A stretch of DNA of 64,000 nt from Acidovorax sp. KKS102 (lineage in GTDB: Bacteria > Pseudomonadota > Gammaproteobacteria > Burkholderiales > Burkholderiaceae_C). The DNA is taken from positions 3,224,001-3,288,000 of the forward strand of contig NC_018708.1 in NCBI RefSeq assembly GCF_000302535.1, written 5' to 3'. Shown here in pieces: positions 53,319-62,731 of this stretch (within the stretch, counting starts at the first letter, position 1; each line of letters starts with the position of its first letter). The notes under the pieces were generated by a model. That model did no database searches. It was not told where the DNA came from and saw only the letters and a program-made list of their open reading frames with translations. The translations under genes and the position numbers were made by a program.

Positions 53319-53957
53319 ATGCCCTCCCGCGCCCCTGCCGCCCCCGCAACCCCTGCCCCGCTGGTCGTGCCCCACAGCCTGACGGAAGACGCCGTGGCCA
53401 TCTTCACCGGGGTGTTGCTCATCTCGGTGGGGGTGGCGTTTTTCACCAGCGCGGGGTTGCTTACAGGTGGCACGGCTGGGCTGGCGTTTTTGCTGCACTA
53501 CGCCACGGGCATCGGCTTTGGCAAGATCTTCTTTGTGCTCAACCTGCCGTTTTACTGGCTGGCGCTGCTCAAGCTGGGCCGGACGTTCACGGTCAAGACC
53601 TTCATCGCGGTGCTGCTGTTGTCGCTGCTGACCGAACTGCAGTCGCAACTATTGCAGTTTGCGCAGCTGCAGCCGCTGTATGCGGCCATTGCGGGCGGGC
53701 TGATCACGGGAACGGGCTTCCTCGTGTTGTTCCGCCACCGCTGCAGCCTGGGCGGCGTGGGCATTGCCGCGCTGTACCTGCAGGACCGCTACGGCTGGCG
53801 CGCGGGCAAGGTGCAGATGGCTGTGGACTGCGTCATCGTGCTGCTGGCCCTGTGGACGGTGGAGCCCCTACGTGTGGCCTGGTCCATTGCGGGTGCCGTG
53901 GCGCTCAACCTGGTGCTGGCCATGAACCACCGGCCGGGCCGCTACATGGCGGTTTAG
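53319..53957 (+). CDS. YitT-family membrane protein
   Basis: 212 residues with five or six membrane helices: IFTGVLLISVGVAFFTSAGL, the Gly-rich TGGTAGLAFLLHYATGIGFG, FVLNLPFYWLALLKLG, LYAAIAGGLITGTGFLVLFR, and IVLLALWTVEPLRVAWS. This is the YitT/DUF161 domain without the C-terminal DUF2179 domain. Transport function is presumed, substrate unknown. Start 53319 chosen because the upstream extension is not membrane-like. Convergent with the GGDEF-EAL gene, 12 bp apart. Confidence 0.88.
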   Translation: MPSRAPAAPATPAPLVVPHSLTEDAVAIFTGVLLISVGVAFFTSAGLLTGGTAGLAFLLHYATGIGFGKIFFVLNLPFYWLALLKLGRTFTVKTFIAVLLLSLLTELQSQLLQFAQLQPLYAAIAGGLITGTGFLVLFRHRCSLGGVGIAALYLQDRYGWRAGKVQMAVDCVIVLLALWTVEPLRVAWSIAGAVALNLVLAMNHRPGRYMAV

Positions 53958-53969
53958 GGTGGTGTAGTA

Positions 53970-56900
53970 CTACGACGACACCTGCCAGCCCAGCCCGCTG
54001 TGCAGCCGCTGCTCCAGCGCCTCGATGGGCACCGGGCGGCTGAACAGGTAGCCCTGCCACAGCGTGCAGCCGTGGCGCTCCAGAAACGCGCGCTGCGCCT
54101 CGGTCTCCACGCCCTCGGCAATCACGTCGATGCCCAGGCTCTGCGCCATGCCGATGATGGTCTGCACGATGAGCGCGTCGGTGTGCTGGATGCCGATGTT
54201 GCGCACAAAGCTCTGGTCGATCTTGAGCTGGTCCAGCGGCAGCCGCGTGAGGTACGACAGCGACGACTGGCCGGTGCCAAAGTCGTCCATCGAAAAGCGC
54301 AGGCCCAGCGCGCGCAGCGCGTTCATCTTGGCGATGGTGTCGTCCACGTTGTCCAGCGCCAGGCTCTCCGTCAGCTCCAGCTTCAGGCGGTCGGGCCGCG
54401 CCCCGGTCTGCCGCAGCACGGCTACCACCTGCTCCATGAAGTCGGCCTGGCGGAACTGGCGGGCGCTCACGTTCACCGCCAGTTGCAGGTGGGCCGTGGC
54501 CGGGTCGTCCTGCCAGCGGCGCAGCTGGGTGCAGGCAGTCTGCAGCACCCACAGGCCGATGGGCAGGATCAGCCCGGTCTCTTCGGCCAGCGGGATGAAT
54601 TCGAACGGCGGCACCATGCCACGTGCCGGGTGGTTCCAGCGGATCAGCACCTCGGCCCCCACCACGTGCTTGCCGCAGCCCACCTGCACCTGGTAGTGCA
54701 GCGTGAACTGGCCCTGTTCCAGCGCCGTGCGCAGGTCGTTCTCCAGCGCCGCGCGGGCCGTTACGGCAGCCTGCATGCGGGGGTCAAAAAAGCGGATGCC
54801 GTTGCGCCCTGCGGTCTTGGCGGCATACATGGCCAGGTCGGCGTGCTTGACCACATCTTCCACCGTCTGCCCCTGGCCGCTGAACAGCACCGCCCCTACG
54901 CTGGTGGTGCTGTGCACATGGTGGGATGCGAGCTGGTAGGGCTGGTTGAGCGCGGCCAGAATCTTTTCGCCCACGGTCTGCGCCTGCTCGGCCGCATCGG
55001 TGGCAAGGGCGCCCAGGTCTTCCAGCAGCACCAGAAACTCGTCGCCGCCCAGCCGCGCCACAGTGTCGCCCTCTCGCACGCAGGCCGTGAGCCGCTGGGC
55101 CACCTGCTGCAGCAGCACGTCGCCCATGTCGTGGCCCAGGGTGTCGTTGAGGGTCTTGAAGTGGTCGAGGTCCAGGCACAGCAGCGCCCCTTGCAGGCCC
55201 GCGCGCGCACTGGTGGCAAACGCCTGTTGCAGGCGGTCCATCATCAGGCGGCGGTTGGGCAGGTGGGTGAGCGGGTCGTAGAACGCCAGGTGCTCGATCT
55301 CCCGCGCCGCCGCCGCGCGCTGTGTGATGTCGCTGAGGGTGGCCACGTAGTGCGTTAGCACCCCGTGCTGGTCCGTGACGGCGGTGATGGCCATGAAGTG
55401 CAAGTTCACCTCGCCGCTCTTGCAGCGGTTCCACAGCTCGCCCTTCCACTCGCCGGTGCTGGCCAGGCTGGCCCACATGGCATCAAAAAACACCTTGTCA
55501 TGGTGGCCCGAGGCCAGCAGGCTGGTGCGGCGGCCCACCACCTCATCAGCGTTGTAGCCGGTGATGCGGCTGAACGCGCGGTTGGTGCGCAGGATGAGCG
55601 TGTCCGCGTCGGTGACGATCATGCCCTCTTGCGACTCGAACGCAATGGCGGCGATGCGCAGCTCGTTCTCGTCGCGCTTGCGGGCCGATATGTCCTTGCC
55701 CACGCCCCGGTAGCCGCAAAACACACCGTCGTCGTCAAACACGGGCGTGCCGCTGATGGACACCCAGTACGAGCAGCCCTGCTGGTCGCGGCGCTCGAAC
55801 TCAAAGTCGCGGAACTCCTGGTGGCGCTCCAGCAGCGAGCGGTGCTCTTCCCACAGCGGATCGCTCATGCCCGGTGCGGCCAGCTCCCAGCGGGTCTTGC
55901 CCATGTGCAGCGCGGCCTCCTGCACCAGCCGGTCATCGGCCCGGCCCTCGACATGCGTGAGCCGAAACTGCGCGTCCTGCTCCCAGTACCAGTCGGACGA
56001 CAGCGCCGTGAGGGTGCGAAAGCGCGCCTCGTTGTCCTCCAGCTTGCGGCGCACCCGGTAGGACTCGCTCACGTCGCTGAACACCAGCACCACGCCCACG
56101 ATCTGCCCCTGTGCGTTGCGAATGGGGGCGGCGCTGTCGGCAATGTGGTACTCGGCGCCGTGCCGGGCCAGCAGCGTGGTGTGGTTGCTCAACGCCACCA
56201 CCTGGCCCCGGTCCATCACCAGCTGCACCGGGTCTACCTGCGGCTCGCGGGTGCCGGTGTTGACGATGCGAAACACCTCGGGCAAGGGCTGCCCCGTGGC
56301 CTGCGCCAGGGGCCAGCCTGTCAGGCGCTCGGCCACCACGTTCATGCGGGTGATGCGGCCTTGCGCATCGGTGGCAATCACGCCATCGCCGATGGAAAGC
56401 AGCGTGATGGCCAGGTTTTCTTCGCTCTGGCGCAGTTCGGCCTCGGCTTTCTGTCGCGTCAGGGCCATGCGGTCAAACCGGCGGCCCAGCTCGGTCAGCT
56501 CCTGCAGGCCCGTGGCGGGCACGCGCGACACATAGCGTCCCTCGGCCAGCTCGTCCGTGGCGTGCAGCAGGCGCCGCAGGGGCCGCATCACGCCGCGCCG
56601 CACCCCCACCTGCGCCACGGCAAAGGACAGCACCATGCCACCCAGCAAGAACGCCATCTCGGTCCACATGCGGCGGTTGGCTGTGGCGTACAGGTTGTCC
56701 AGCGGCACGGCCAGGCTCATGGTGGCCACGGGCTTCCCGCCCGCCTCGATGAGTGGCTGGAACACCACCAGCTCAGGGGTGCCATCCGCGCGCGTGCGCT
56801 GGCGCTGGCCCTGCGGGGTCTGCAGCACCAGGGCGCGGAACTCGCCATCGGCAAACGGAGCCCCCAGCTCGCTGGCATCGGGCGGGTAGCGCGCCAACAC

Positions 56901-57527
56901 ACGGCCGTCGGGGTCGGACACGCGGGCCACCGCGCCGTCCGGCAGCCCCAGATCGGTGAGCCGCAGGCTCCACCACTCCAGCGACACCACCGCCACGGCA
57001 GCGGCCACCACGTCTTGCGTGCCCGGCGGAATCACTGGGTAGGCAAAGTTGACACTGGCCACCTGGGCAGCGCGGTCTACCTGGAAGCTGCCCACCGCAA
57101 AGTCCCGCCCCGAGATCGTCTGCTGAAAATACGGGCGGTTGGCCACATTGACAGGCGCCTTCAGCGGCCGCGCATTGCACAGCAGCTCGCCATCCGCCCG
57201 AGGCACGCCAATGTTGACGTAGGTGGTGTTGAGCGACAGCACTTCGGCCAGGTAGCGCCCGCACTGGGGGGCGGAGGGGTCGTGCACCCGCGGCATGGCG
57301 GCCAGCTGCTGCAGAAACTGGCGGGTGTTCTGAATCAGCCGTTGCTGGGTACCGGCCACCGACTGCAGGGTCTGCAGCGCGCGCTCTTCGGCGGCAGCGA
57401 TCGCGTCTGTGCGGTGGGTCCGTGCCTGGTACACCACCAGCAGCACCGCCGGCAGCGTGGCCCACAGCACCAGCCAGCGAATCCGCGCGGACAAGGTGCT
57501 CCACATTCCAGCGACCCATGGGGGCAT
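53970..57527 (-). CDS. Membrane sensor with CACHE, HAMP, PAS, GGDEF and EAL domains
   Basis: 1185 residues. Two membrane helices (WLVLWATLPAVLLVVYQ and EMAFLLGGMVLSFAVAQVGV) flank a periplasmic dCACHE-like sensor. A HAMP, three PAS domains (GVIATDAQGRITRMNVVAE; FRTLTALSSDWYWEQDAQF; QEGMIVTDADTLILRTNRAF) and tandem output domains follow. GGDEF is intact (RLGGDEFLVLLED, about 827) with a nearby RxxD inhibitory site (REGD). The EAL-type domain begins GAEVLIRWNHP (about 956), with E-V-L for E-A-L but the catalytic Glu kept, and has MDDFGTGQSSLSYL and VIAEGVETEAQ. It can probably both make and degrade c-di-GMP. The start at ATG 57527 has AAGG 7 nt upstream. Confidence 0.92.
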   Translation of the reverse strand: MPPWVAGMWSTLSARIRWLVLWATLPAVLLVVYQARTHRTDAIAAAEERALQTLQSVAGTQQRLIQNTRQFLQQLAAMPRVHDPSAPQCGRYLAEVLSLNTTYVNIGVPRADGELLCNARPLKAPVNVANRPYFQQTISGRDFAVGSFQVDRAAQVASVNFAYPVIPPGTQDVVAAAVAVVSLEWWSLRLTDLGLPDGAVARVSDPDGRVLARYPPDASELGAPFADGEFRALVLQTPQGQRQRTRADGTPELVVFQPLIEAGGKPVATMSLAVPLDNLYATANRRMWTEMAFLLGGMVLSFAVAQVGVRRGVMRPLRRLLHATDELAEGRYVSRVPATGLQELTELGRRFDRMALTRQKAEAELRQSEENLAITLLSIGDGVIATDAQGRITRMNVVAERLTGWPLAQATGQPLPEVFRIVNTGTREPQVDPVQLVMDRGQVVALSNHTTLLARHGAEYHIADSAAPIRNAQGQIVGVVLVFSDVSESYRVRRKLEDNEARFRTLTALSSDWYWEQDAQFRLTHVEGRADDRLVQEAALHMGKTRWELAAPGMSDPLWEEHRSLLERHQEFRDFEFERRDQQGCSYWVSISGTPVFDDDGVFCGYRGVGKDISARKRDENELRIAAIAFESQEGMIVTDADTLILRTNRAFSRITGYNADEVVGRRTSLLASGHHDKVFFDAMWASLASTGEWKGELWNRCKSGEVNLHFMAITAVTDQHGVLTHYVATLSDITQRAAAAREIEHLAFYDPLTHLPNRRLMMDRLQQAFATSARAGLQGALLCLDLDHFKTLNDTLGHDMGDVLLQQVAQRLTACVREGDTVARLGGDEFLVLLEDLGALATDAAEQAQTVGEKILAALNQPYQLASHHVHSTTSVGAVLFSGQGQTVEDVVKHADLAMYAAKTAGRNGIRFFDPRMQAAVTARAALENDLRTALEQGQFTLHYQVQVGCGKHVVGAEVLIRWNHPARGMVPPFEFIPLAEETGLILPIGLWVLQTACTQLRRWQDDPATAHLQLAVNVSARQFRQADFMEQVVAVLRQTGARPDRLKLELTESLALDNVDDTIAKMNALRALGLRFSMDDFGTGQSSLSYLTRLPLDQLKIDQSFVRNIGIQHTDALIVQTIIGMAQSLGIDVIAEGVETEAQRAFLERHGCTLWQGYLFSRPVPIEALEQRLHSGLGWQVSS

Positions 57528-57761
57528 ACCGACCTTTCTGTGCAAGAGAAAGACGCTTGGAAACACAGTGGCCGGGACCTGCGAAAAAATGGACAGGGGG
57601 GAACCGACGTGTTTCATCACATGGTACTGCCCATGTTCCAAAAAGGCATGCACGATTTGCGCGGGTTTGCCCTCACGGTCCTTGGCCGGTTGCCCCGGCG
57701 CGCCGGGCCAGAAAAGGGCGTGCCAGTGGAACCTTGGGCCGCCCCGCCGTATCATTGAAGC

Positions 57762-58265
57762 ATGCGTCGCGGCTTTTTCTTCCTGCTGATGGTGGTGCTG
57801 GTCCTTCGGGGCCTGACAGGCACGGCCATGGCGGCGGGCATTGTGGCGCCGCTGCTGCCTGCAGGCCCGGCGCAGCACACTGCGGCGCATCAGCCCATGG
57901 CGGAAGGCATGGCCTACGACCACAGCCACCCCCACGATCATTCCGCAACCCTTGCCCAGGCCGAGGGCTTGGTACCCGCCGACACCCATGCACACCATGG
58001 CAGCCCGGCCGCCGAACCCGCCCTCGACCACAGTGCCAGCCATGCTGCAGCGTGCCAGGATCACGGCACGGGCTGTCCGGCTCACAGTAACCATGACCAC
58101 CACAGCGCCAGTTGCTCGGCCTGCGAAATCTGCCATTCGGCCATGCTGGGCCTGCCCGCATCGCTGACCCCCACCCCCCTGCCCGCCGGAGCCCTGCTGC
58201 CCCTGGCCTCCGCGCAGTTTGACAGCGCCCCCGCAGCGCTGGCCATCAAACCACCCATCGCCTGA
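57762..58265 (+). CDS. His/Cys-rich secreted protein (DUF2946-like) of the copper operon
   Basis: 167 residues. A signal peptide (FFFLLMVVLVLRGLTGTAMA) precedes a His-rich stretch (YDHSHPHDHSATLAQAEG, THAHHGSPAAEPALDHSASH) and a C-x-x-C-x-x-C-H block (ASCSACEICHSAML). The composition and cysteine pattern resemble DUF2946 proteins that open copper-resistance loci; metal binding is likely. First gene of the copper cluster. Confidence 0.75.
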   Translation: MRRGFFFLLMVVLVLRGLTGTAMAAGIVAPLLPAGPAQHTAAHQPMAEGMAYDHSHPHDHSATLAQAEGLVPADTHAHHGSPAAEPALDHSASHAAACQDHGTGCPAHSNHDHHSASCSACEICHSAMLGLPASLTPTPLPAGALLPLASAQFDSAPAALAIKPPIA

Positions 58266-58420
58266 TCTCCGACGCCCGAAGTGCGTCTGCCATTGCCTGA
58301 CTGACCCCGAGACACGGGGCCCATCGGGCGGCAGCGCCGTGTTTTTCGTTCGTTGTCTGGAGATCGCCATGCGCGCCCCTGCTATTTTTCTCTCCTCGCC
58401 GTCGCCCGGGCCATCGGCCC

Positions 58421-58837
58421 ATGCGACTGGCTTGTCTCGCCCTGTTGTCGCCCTTGCTGGCGCAAGCCCAGAGCCCATCTGCACCCGACGCTACCCGCGC
58501 CGATGCACCCACCGCCCCCCTGCCCTACACGGCCATGCCACCGCAGCCCCCGCTGGTGGACGCCCTGCCCACTCCCCAGGCCTGGCGCCAGGCACACGAG
58601 GCCGTGGGCGCGTTCCCGCGCGGCCATGCGGACATCGTGGCCTGGGAGGCGCAGCGCGGTTCCGCACCGCCCCCCGCGCCCGCATCCTCAGCAGCGGCCC
58701 CCATGCCACACCACCATCAGGGAATGCAACACGGCATGCCCCATGGAAAGCCGCTTGGCACAGCCCATGAGATGCACCACGGCAGCGCAGGGAGTGCCCA
58801 CCCCGCCCACCACCCCGAACAGAAGGGCAAGCCATGA
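58421..58837 (+). CDS. His/Met-rich secreted protein of the copper operon
   Basis: 138 residues. MRLACLALLSPLLAQAQ is a compact signal peptide. The mature protein is Pro/Ala-rich and ends in His/Met clusters (PHHHQGMQHGMPHGKPLG, EMHHGSAGSAHPAHH) suited to Cu(I)/Cu(II) binding. The ATG has no SD; an SD-preceded ATG lies at 58369, but in another frame, so the true start may be affected by a frameshift near 58390-58420. Its TGA overlaps the next ATG. Confidence 0.6.
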   Translation: MRLACLALLSPLLAQAQSPSAPDATRADAPTAPLPYTAMPPQPPLVDALPTPQAWRQAHEAVGAFPRGHADIVAWEAQRGSAPPPAPASSAAAPMPHHHQGMQHGMPHGKPLGTAHEMHHGSAGSAHPAHHPEQKGKP

Positions 58838-60261
58838 TCAGCACCCACCGCCTTTCCGCGCTGGCTGCCGCCGCCCTGCTGGCGGGCTGCGCCAGCGTGT
58901 CGCCCGACGGCCTGCGCAGTGATGTCGCAGAGCTGACTGCAGGCCGTACCGCCGGTGTGGCGCAGGCGGCCTTGCCCGCGATGGAATCGAGCGCCCGCGC
59001 AAAGGCCCAGCAGTCCATCGACGGCTGGCTCGCCCGGCCCCTGACACAAGACGCCGCCGTGCGCATTGCCCTGCTCAACAACCCCGGCCTGCAAGCCCGG
59101 CTGGCCGCACTGGGCGTGGCCGATGCCGAGCGGGTGCAGGCCATCACCTTGCCCAACCCGCACCTGACCTTGGGGCGTTTCACCAACAGCCAGGAGCGTG
59201 AGATCGAACGCACCCTGGCCTTTGGCCTGATGGATCTGATCACCCTGCCCTGGCGCACCCAGCGCGAGGCCGAGCGCCTGCAGATCGCCACACTGCAAGC
59301 CGCGCAGGACGTGGTACAACTGGCCGCAGACACCCGCCGTGCCTGGCTACGCGCCGTAGCGGCCGAGCAGGTGGCCGCAACGCACGACCGCATGGTCGAA
59401 GCCGCCGAGGTAGGGGCCGAGCTGGCACGCCGCATGGCGCAGGTGGGCAACTGGAGCCGCCTGCAGCAGGCCCGCGAGCAAGCCGTGCTGCACGAGGCCA
59501 ACAGCCAGCGCGCCCGCGCCCGGCTGGCGGCTGCCACCGCCCGCGAAGACCTGAACCGCCGCCTGGGCGTGTGGGGCGCGCAGGCGCAATACCAGCTGGC
59601 ACCGCAACTGCCCCCTCTGCCCGCCACCGCCTTGCCCGCAGACGGCATCGAAGCCACCGCACTGCGCGAGCGGCTGGATGTGCAGGCCGCGCGCCGCCAG
59701 CTCGACACCCAGGCTACGCGCCAGGGCTGGAGCCGCGCTAGCGCCGTGTTTGGCGACATCGGACTGGCCTACAGCCGCAACACCGCAACCGAGCGCGCCA
59801 CCGGCAGCAGCGACATCAAGCGCGGCTGGGAGATCGAACTGCCCCTGCCCCTGTTCGACTGGGGCGGCGCAGCCCGTACCCGCGCCCAGGCCGAGGTGGA
59901 GCAAAGCGCCGCCCAGCTGCAAGACACCGCCGTGCGCGCCCGCAGCGAGGTGCGTGCCGCCTGGCTCACCTACCGCACCGCCCTGGACCTGGCGCGCCAA
60001 CAGCAGGCGGAGGTCGTGCCCCTGCGCCAGCTCATCAGCGACGAAACCACGCTGCGCTACAACGGCATGCTGGCCAGCGTGTGGGACATGCTGGCCGAAG
60101 CACGCAACAGCACGCAGGCCGTGGCCAACGCCATCGAAGCGCAGCGCGACTTCTGGCTGGCCGAGACCGACCTGCAATTGGCGCTGACGGGTACCTCGCC
60201 CGGTGCCCTGCAGGGCCTCACATCCGGCGCCGCAGCCTCCACCACCCCACAAGGCCATTGA
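58834..60261 (+). CDS. TolC-family outer-membrane efflux lipoprotein (CusC-like)
   Basis: 475 residues. Lipobox LAGCAS ends the signal peptide. Two OEP repeats follow: RIALLNNPGLQARLAALGVA, LPNPHLTLGRFTNSQERE, and in the second half WEIELPLPLFDWGGAARTRA. The alternating long helical hairpins (AVAAEQVAATHDRMVEAAEV) match TolC. No RND pump or membrane-fusion gene is in the window, so it may serve copper-protein export or a pump encoded elsewhere. Overlaps the preceding gene by ATGA. Confidence 0.9.
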   Translation: MISTHRLSALAAAALLAGCASVSPDGLRSDVAELTAGRTAGVAQAALPAMESSARAKAQQSIDGWLARPLTQDAAVRIALLNNPGLQARLAALGVADAERVQAITLPNPHLTLGRFTNSQEREIERTLAFGLMDLITLPWRTQREAERLQIATLQAAQDVVQLAADTRRAWLRAVAAEQVAATHDRMVEAAEVGAELARRMAQVGNWSRLQQAREQAVLHEANSQRARARLAAATAREDLNRRLGVWGAQAQYQLAPQLPPLPATALPADGIEATALRERLDVQAARRQLDTQATRQGWSRASAVFGDIGLAYSRNTATERATGSSDIKRGWEIELPLPLFDWGGAARTRAQAEVEQSAAQLQDTAVRARSEVRAAWLTYRTALDLARQQQAEVVPLRQLISDETTLRYNGMLASVWDMLAEARNSTQAVANAIEAQRDFWLAETDLQLALTGTSPGALQGLTSGAAASTTPQGH

Positions 60262-60262
60262 C

Positions 60263-61645
60263 ATGAACCGCCGCAATTTCTTTTCTGGCGCCGCCACGGC
60301 CGTGGCTGCAGCCTCCGTCAGCCGCGTGGCCCTGGCCGCGCTGCCCGAGCCCGCAATGCAGTCCAGCGCAGACACCGCGCCGCCGCTGCACCCGCCCACG
60401 GGCCGGCCCTACAACCCCGTGGTCACCCTGAACGGCTGGACCGCCCCCTGGCGCATGAATGCGGGTGTCAAGGAGTTCCACCTGGTGGCCGAGCCCGTGG
60501 TGCGCGAAGTAGCGCCCGGCTTCATGGTCAACATGTGGGGCTACAACGGCCAGAGCCCCGGGCCGACCATCGAGGTGGTCGAAGGTGACCGCGTGCGCAT
60601 CTTTGTCACCAACCGCCTGCCCGAGCACACCACCATCCACTGGCACGGCCAGCGCCTGCCCAATGGCATGGACGGCGTGGGTGGACTCACCCAGCCCGCC
60701 ATCCAGCCGGGCAAGACCTTTGTGTATGAGTTTGTGGCGCGCCGCCCCGGCACCTTCATGTACCACCCGCATGCCGACGAGATGGTGCAGATGGCCATGG
60801 GCATGATGGGCCTGTGGATCACCCACCCCAAGGGCAGTCACCCGCAGATCGCCAAGGTCCAGCGCGACTACGCCTTTCTGCTCAACGCCTTCGACGTGGA
60901 GCCCGGCAGCATGACCCCCAAGGTCAACACCATGCTGGACCACAACATCTGGTGCTGGAACAGCCGGGTGTTCCCCGCCATCAGCCCGCTGGTGGCGCGG
61001 CAGGGCGACCGGGTGCGCGTACGCGTGGGCAACCTCACCATGACCAACCACCCCATCCATCTGCACGGGCACGAGTTTGAAGTGACCGGCACCGACGGCG
61101 GCCCTGTGCCCAAAAGCGCACGCTGGCCCGAGGTAACCACCGACGTGGCGGTGGGCCAGATGCGGCAGGTGGAGTTCATTGCCGACGAACCCGGCGACTG
61201 GGCCCTGCATTGCCACAAGAGCCACCACACCATGGGCGCCATGGGGCACGCCGTGCCCACCATGATCGGCGTGGACCATCGCGGACTGGTGGGCAAGATC
61301 CAGAAGATCGTGCCCGACTACATGGTGATGGGCGAGCGCGGCATGGCCGACATGGGTGCCATGGAGATGCCGCTGCCCGCCAACACCTTCCCGATGATGA
61401 CCGGCACCGGCCCCTTTGGCCCGCTGGAAATGGGCGGCATGTTCACCACCCTCAAGGTGCGTGCCGACCAGCCCGCAGGCAGCTACGCCGACCCCGGCGA
61501 CTACAGGCAGCCACGCGGCACCCAGGCCTTTGAATGGCAAGGCGCACCGGCCGCCACACCACGCCCTGCACGCACCGACACCCCAGGCACCGCCCCAGGC
61601 GCGGCCAATGCACGCAAGCCCGCTGCCAGCGGCCACCAACATTGA
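60263..61645 (+). CDS. Tat-exported multicopper oxidase (copper oxidase)
   Basis: 460 residues. RRNFFSG is a Tat motif. Copper ligands are visible in the first cupredoxin domain (TIHWHGQRLP, TFMYHPHADEM) and the last (NHPIHLHGHEF, ALHCHKSHHTMGAMGH), giving the T1 Cys and the trinuclear cluster His pairs. The protein is shorter than PcoA/CopA. A Met-rich segment (GAMEMPLPANTFPMMTG) resembles CueO-type methionine regions. It probably oxidises Cu(I) in the periplasm. It starts 1 bp after the TolC-like stop, so is cotranscribed. Confidence 0.92.
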   Translation: MNRRNFFSGAATAVAAASVSRVALAALPEPAMQSSADTAPPLHPPTGRPYNPVVTLNGWTAPWRMNAGVKEFHLVAEPVVREVAPGFMVNMWGYNGQSPGPTIEVVEGDRVRIFVTNRLPEHTTIHWHGQRLPNGMDGVGGLTQPAIQPGKTFVYEFVARRPGTFMYHPHADEMVQMAMGMMGLWITHPKGSHPQIAKVQRDYAFLLNAFDVEPGSMTPKVNTMLDHNIWCWNSRVFPAISPLVARQGDRVRVRVGNLTMTNHPIHLHGHEFEVTGTDGGPVPKSARWPEVTTDVAVGQMRQVEFIADEPGDWALHCHKSHHTMGAMGHAVPTMIGVDHRGLVGKIQKIVPDYMVMGERGMADMGAMEMPLPANTFPMMTGTGPFGPLEMGGMFTTLKVRADQPAGSYADPGDYRQPRGTQAFEWQGAPAATPRPARTDTPGTAPGAANARKPAASGHQH

Positions 61646-62166
61646 TGCCAACGATCACCATGAACACTATTAAATTCATAGCTGCCTGGGCAATATGCAC
61701 TAGCGCATTCGGCACTTTTGCTGCCTATGGGCATGAAAACATGCCCCACCGCACTTCCACAGCCCCCGTGGTCAAAGAGCAAAAAGACTGGGGCATTGCA
61801 GGCGATGCCCAGCAGGTGCGCCGCACGATCACCGTGCGCATGGGCGACGACATGCGGTTCAGCCCCCGCCACATCGAAGTGCGCGAGGGCGACACCGTGC
61901 GGCTGCGCGCACAGAACAAAGGCCAGGTGCTGCACGAGATCGTGATCGGCACCAAGGCGGAGCTGGACCAGCACGCCGAGATGATGAAAAAGCACCCGGG
62001 CATGGAACACGACGAGCCTTACATGGCCCATGTGGCGGCGGGCAAGGCCGGCGACATCGTGTGGCACTTCAACCGCGCAGGCAGCTTTGACTTTGCCTGC
62101 CTCATCCCCGGCCATTACCAGGCCGGCATGACCGGCACCATCACCGTGCTGCCCCGCCATCCATAA
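61645..62166 (+). CDS. Secreted cupredoxin-like copper protein
   Basis: 173 residues if started at ATG 61645, which shares an A with the oxidase TGA (TGATG coupling); ATG 61660 is the alternative. A signal peptide precedes a single cupredoxin domain: VRRTITVRMGDDMRFSPRHI, LRAQNKGQVLHEIVIGTKAE and FDFACLIPGHYQAGMTGTIT, which supply His, Cys, His and Met for a type 1-like site. It may carry electrons or copper for the multicopper oxidase. A 31-bp dispersed repeat lies within the signal-peptide coding sequence. Confidence 0.87.
   Translation: MPTITMNTIKFIAAWAICTSAFGTFAAYGHENMPHRTSTAPVVKEQKDWGIAGDAQQVRRTITVRMGDDMRFSPRHIEVREGDTVRLRAQNKGQVLHEIVIGTKAELDQHAEMMKKHPGMEHDEPYMAHVAAGKAGDIVWHFNRAGSFDFACLIPGHYQAGMTGTITVLPRHP
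61677..61707 (+). repeat. 31-bp dispersed repeat, copy 9, inside a signal-peptide sequence
   Basis: CATAGCT-N6-GCAAT-N6-TAGCGCA, encoding roughly IAAWAICTSA of the cupredoxin signal peptide. Every other copy is in, or at the end of, an intergenic region. Confidence 0.6.
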
Positions 62167-62182
62167 CGCCAGGAGAAACACC

Positions 62183-62731
62183 ATGACCCTACAACGCCCT
62201 CGGGCTGCATCCGCATCCATGACCGCGCTCCCCAGCCCTGCCCGCCGCCAATGGCTGGCCACCACTCTGCCTCTGCTGGGCGCGGGGTTGGCCGTCGCTT
62301 TGCTGCCGGTTGGGTCCCGCGCCGCCACCAACACGCCCACACCGCTGGAAGTGTGGAAAGACCCCAACTGCGGCTGCTGCCAGGACTGGGTGGACCACAT
62401 GCAAGCCAACGGCTTTGCGGTGAAGGTGCATGCCACCGGCAACAACGCCGTGCGTGCCCGCCTGGGACTGCCGCCAAAACTGGGTTCGTGCCACACCGCG
62501 CTGGTGGGCGGCTACCTGGTGGAAGGCCACGTGCCCGCCAGCGATGTGCGCAAGCTGCTGCATCAAAAGCCCAAGGCCCTGGGCCTGGCCGTGCCGGGCA
62601 TGCCCGTGGGATCGCCAGGCATGGACGGCGCCGTGTATGGCGACCGGCGCGACCCGTACGACGTGCTGCTGGTGGCCCACGACGGCAGCACGCGCATCTT
62701 CAACAGCTACAACAAAAAGGCATCCACATGA
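62183..62731 (+). CDS. DUF411 metal-binding protein
   Basis: 182 residues. A twin-Arg-like start (PARRQWLATTLPLLGAGLAV) leads to the DUF411 domain with CGCCQDWVDHMQANGF, KLGSCHTALVGGYLVEGHVP and VAVPGMP-like AVPGMPVGSPGMDGAVYG. The CGCC motif and a single distant Cys are the expected copper ligands. 16 bp after the cupredoxin gene; its TGA overlaps the cusF-like ATG. Confidence 0.88.
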   Translation: MTLQRPRAASASMTALPSPARRQWLATTLPLLGAGLAVALLPVGSRAATNTPTPLEVWKDPNCGCCQDWVDHMQANGFAVKVHATGNNAVRARLGLPPKLGSCHTALVGGYLVEGHVPASDVRKLLHQKPKALGLAVPGMPVGSPGMDGAVYGDRRDPYDVLLVAHDGSTRIFNSYNKKAST

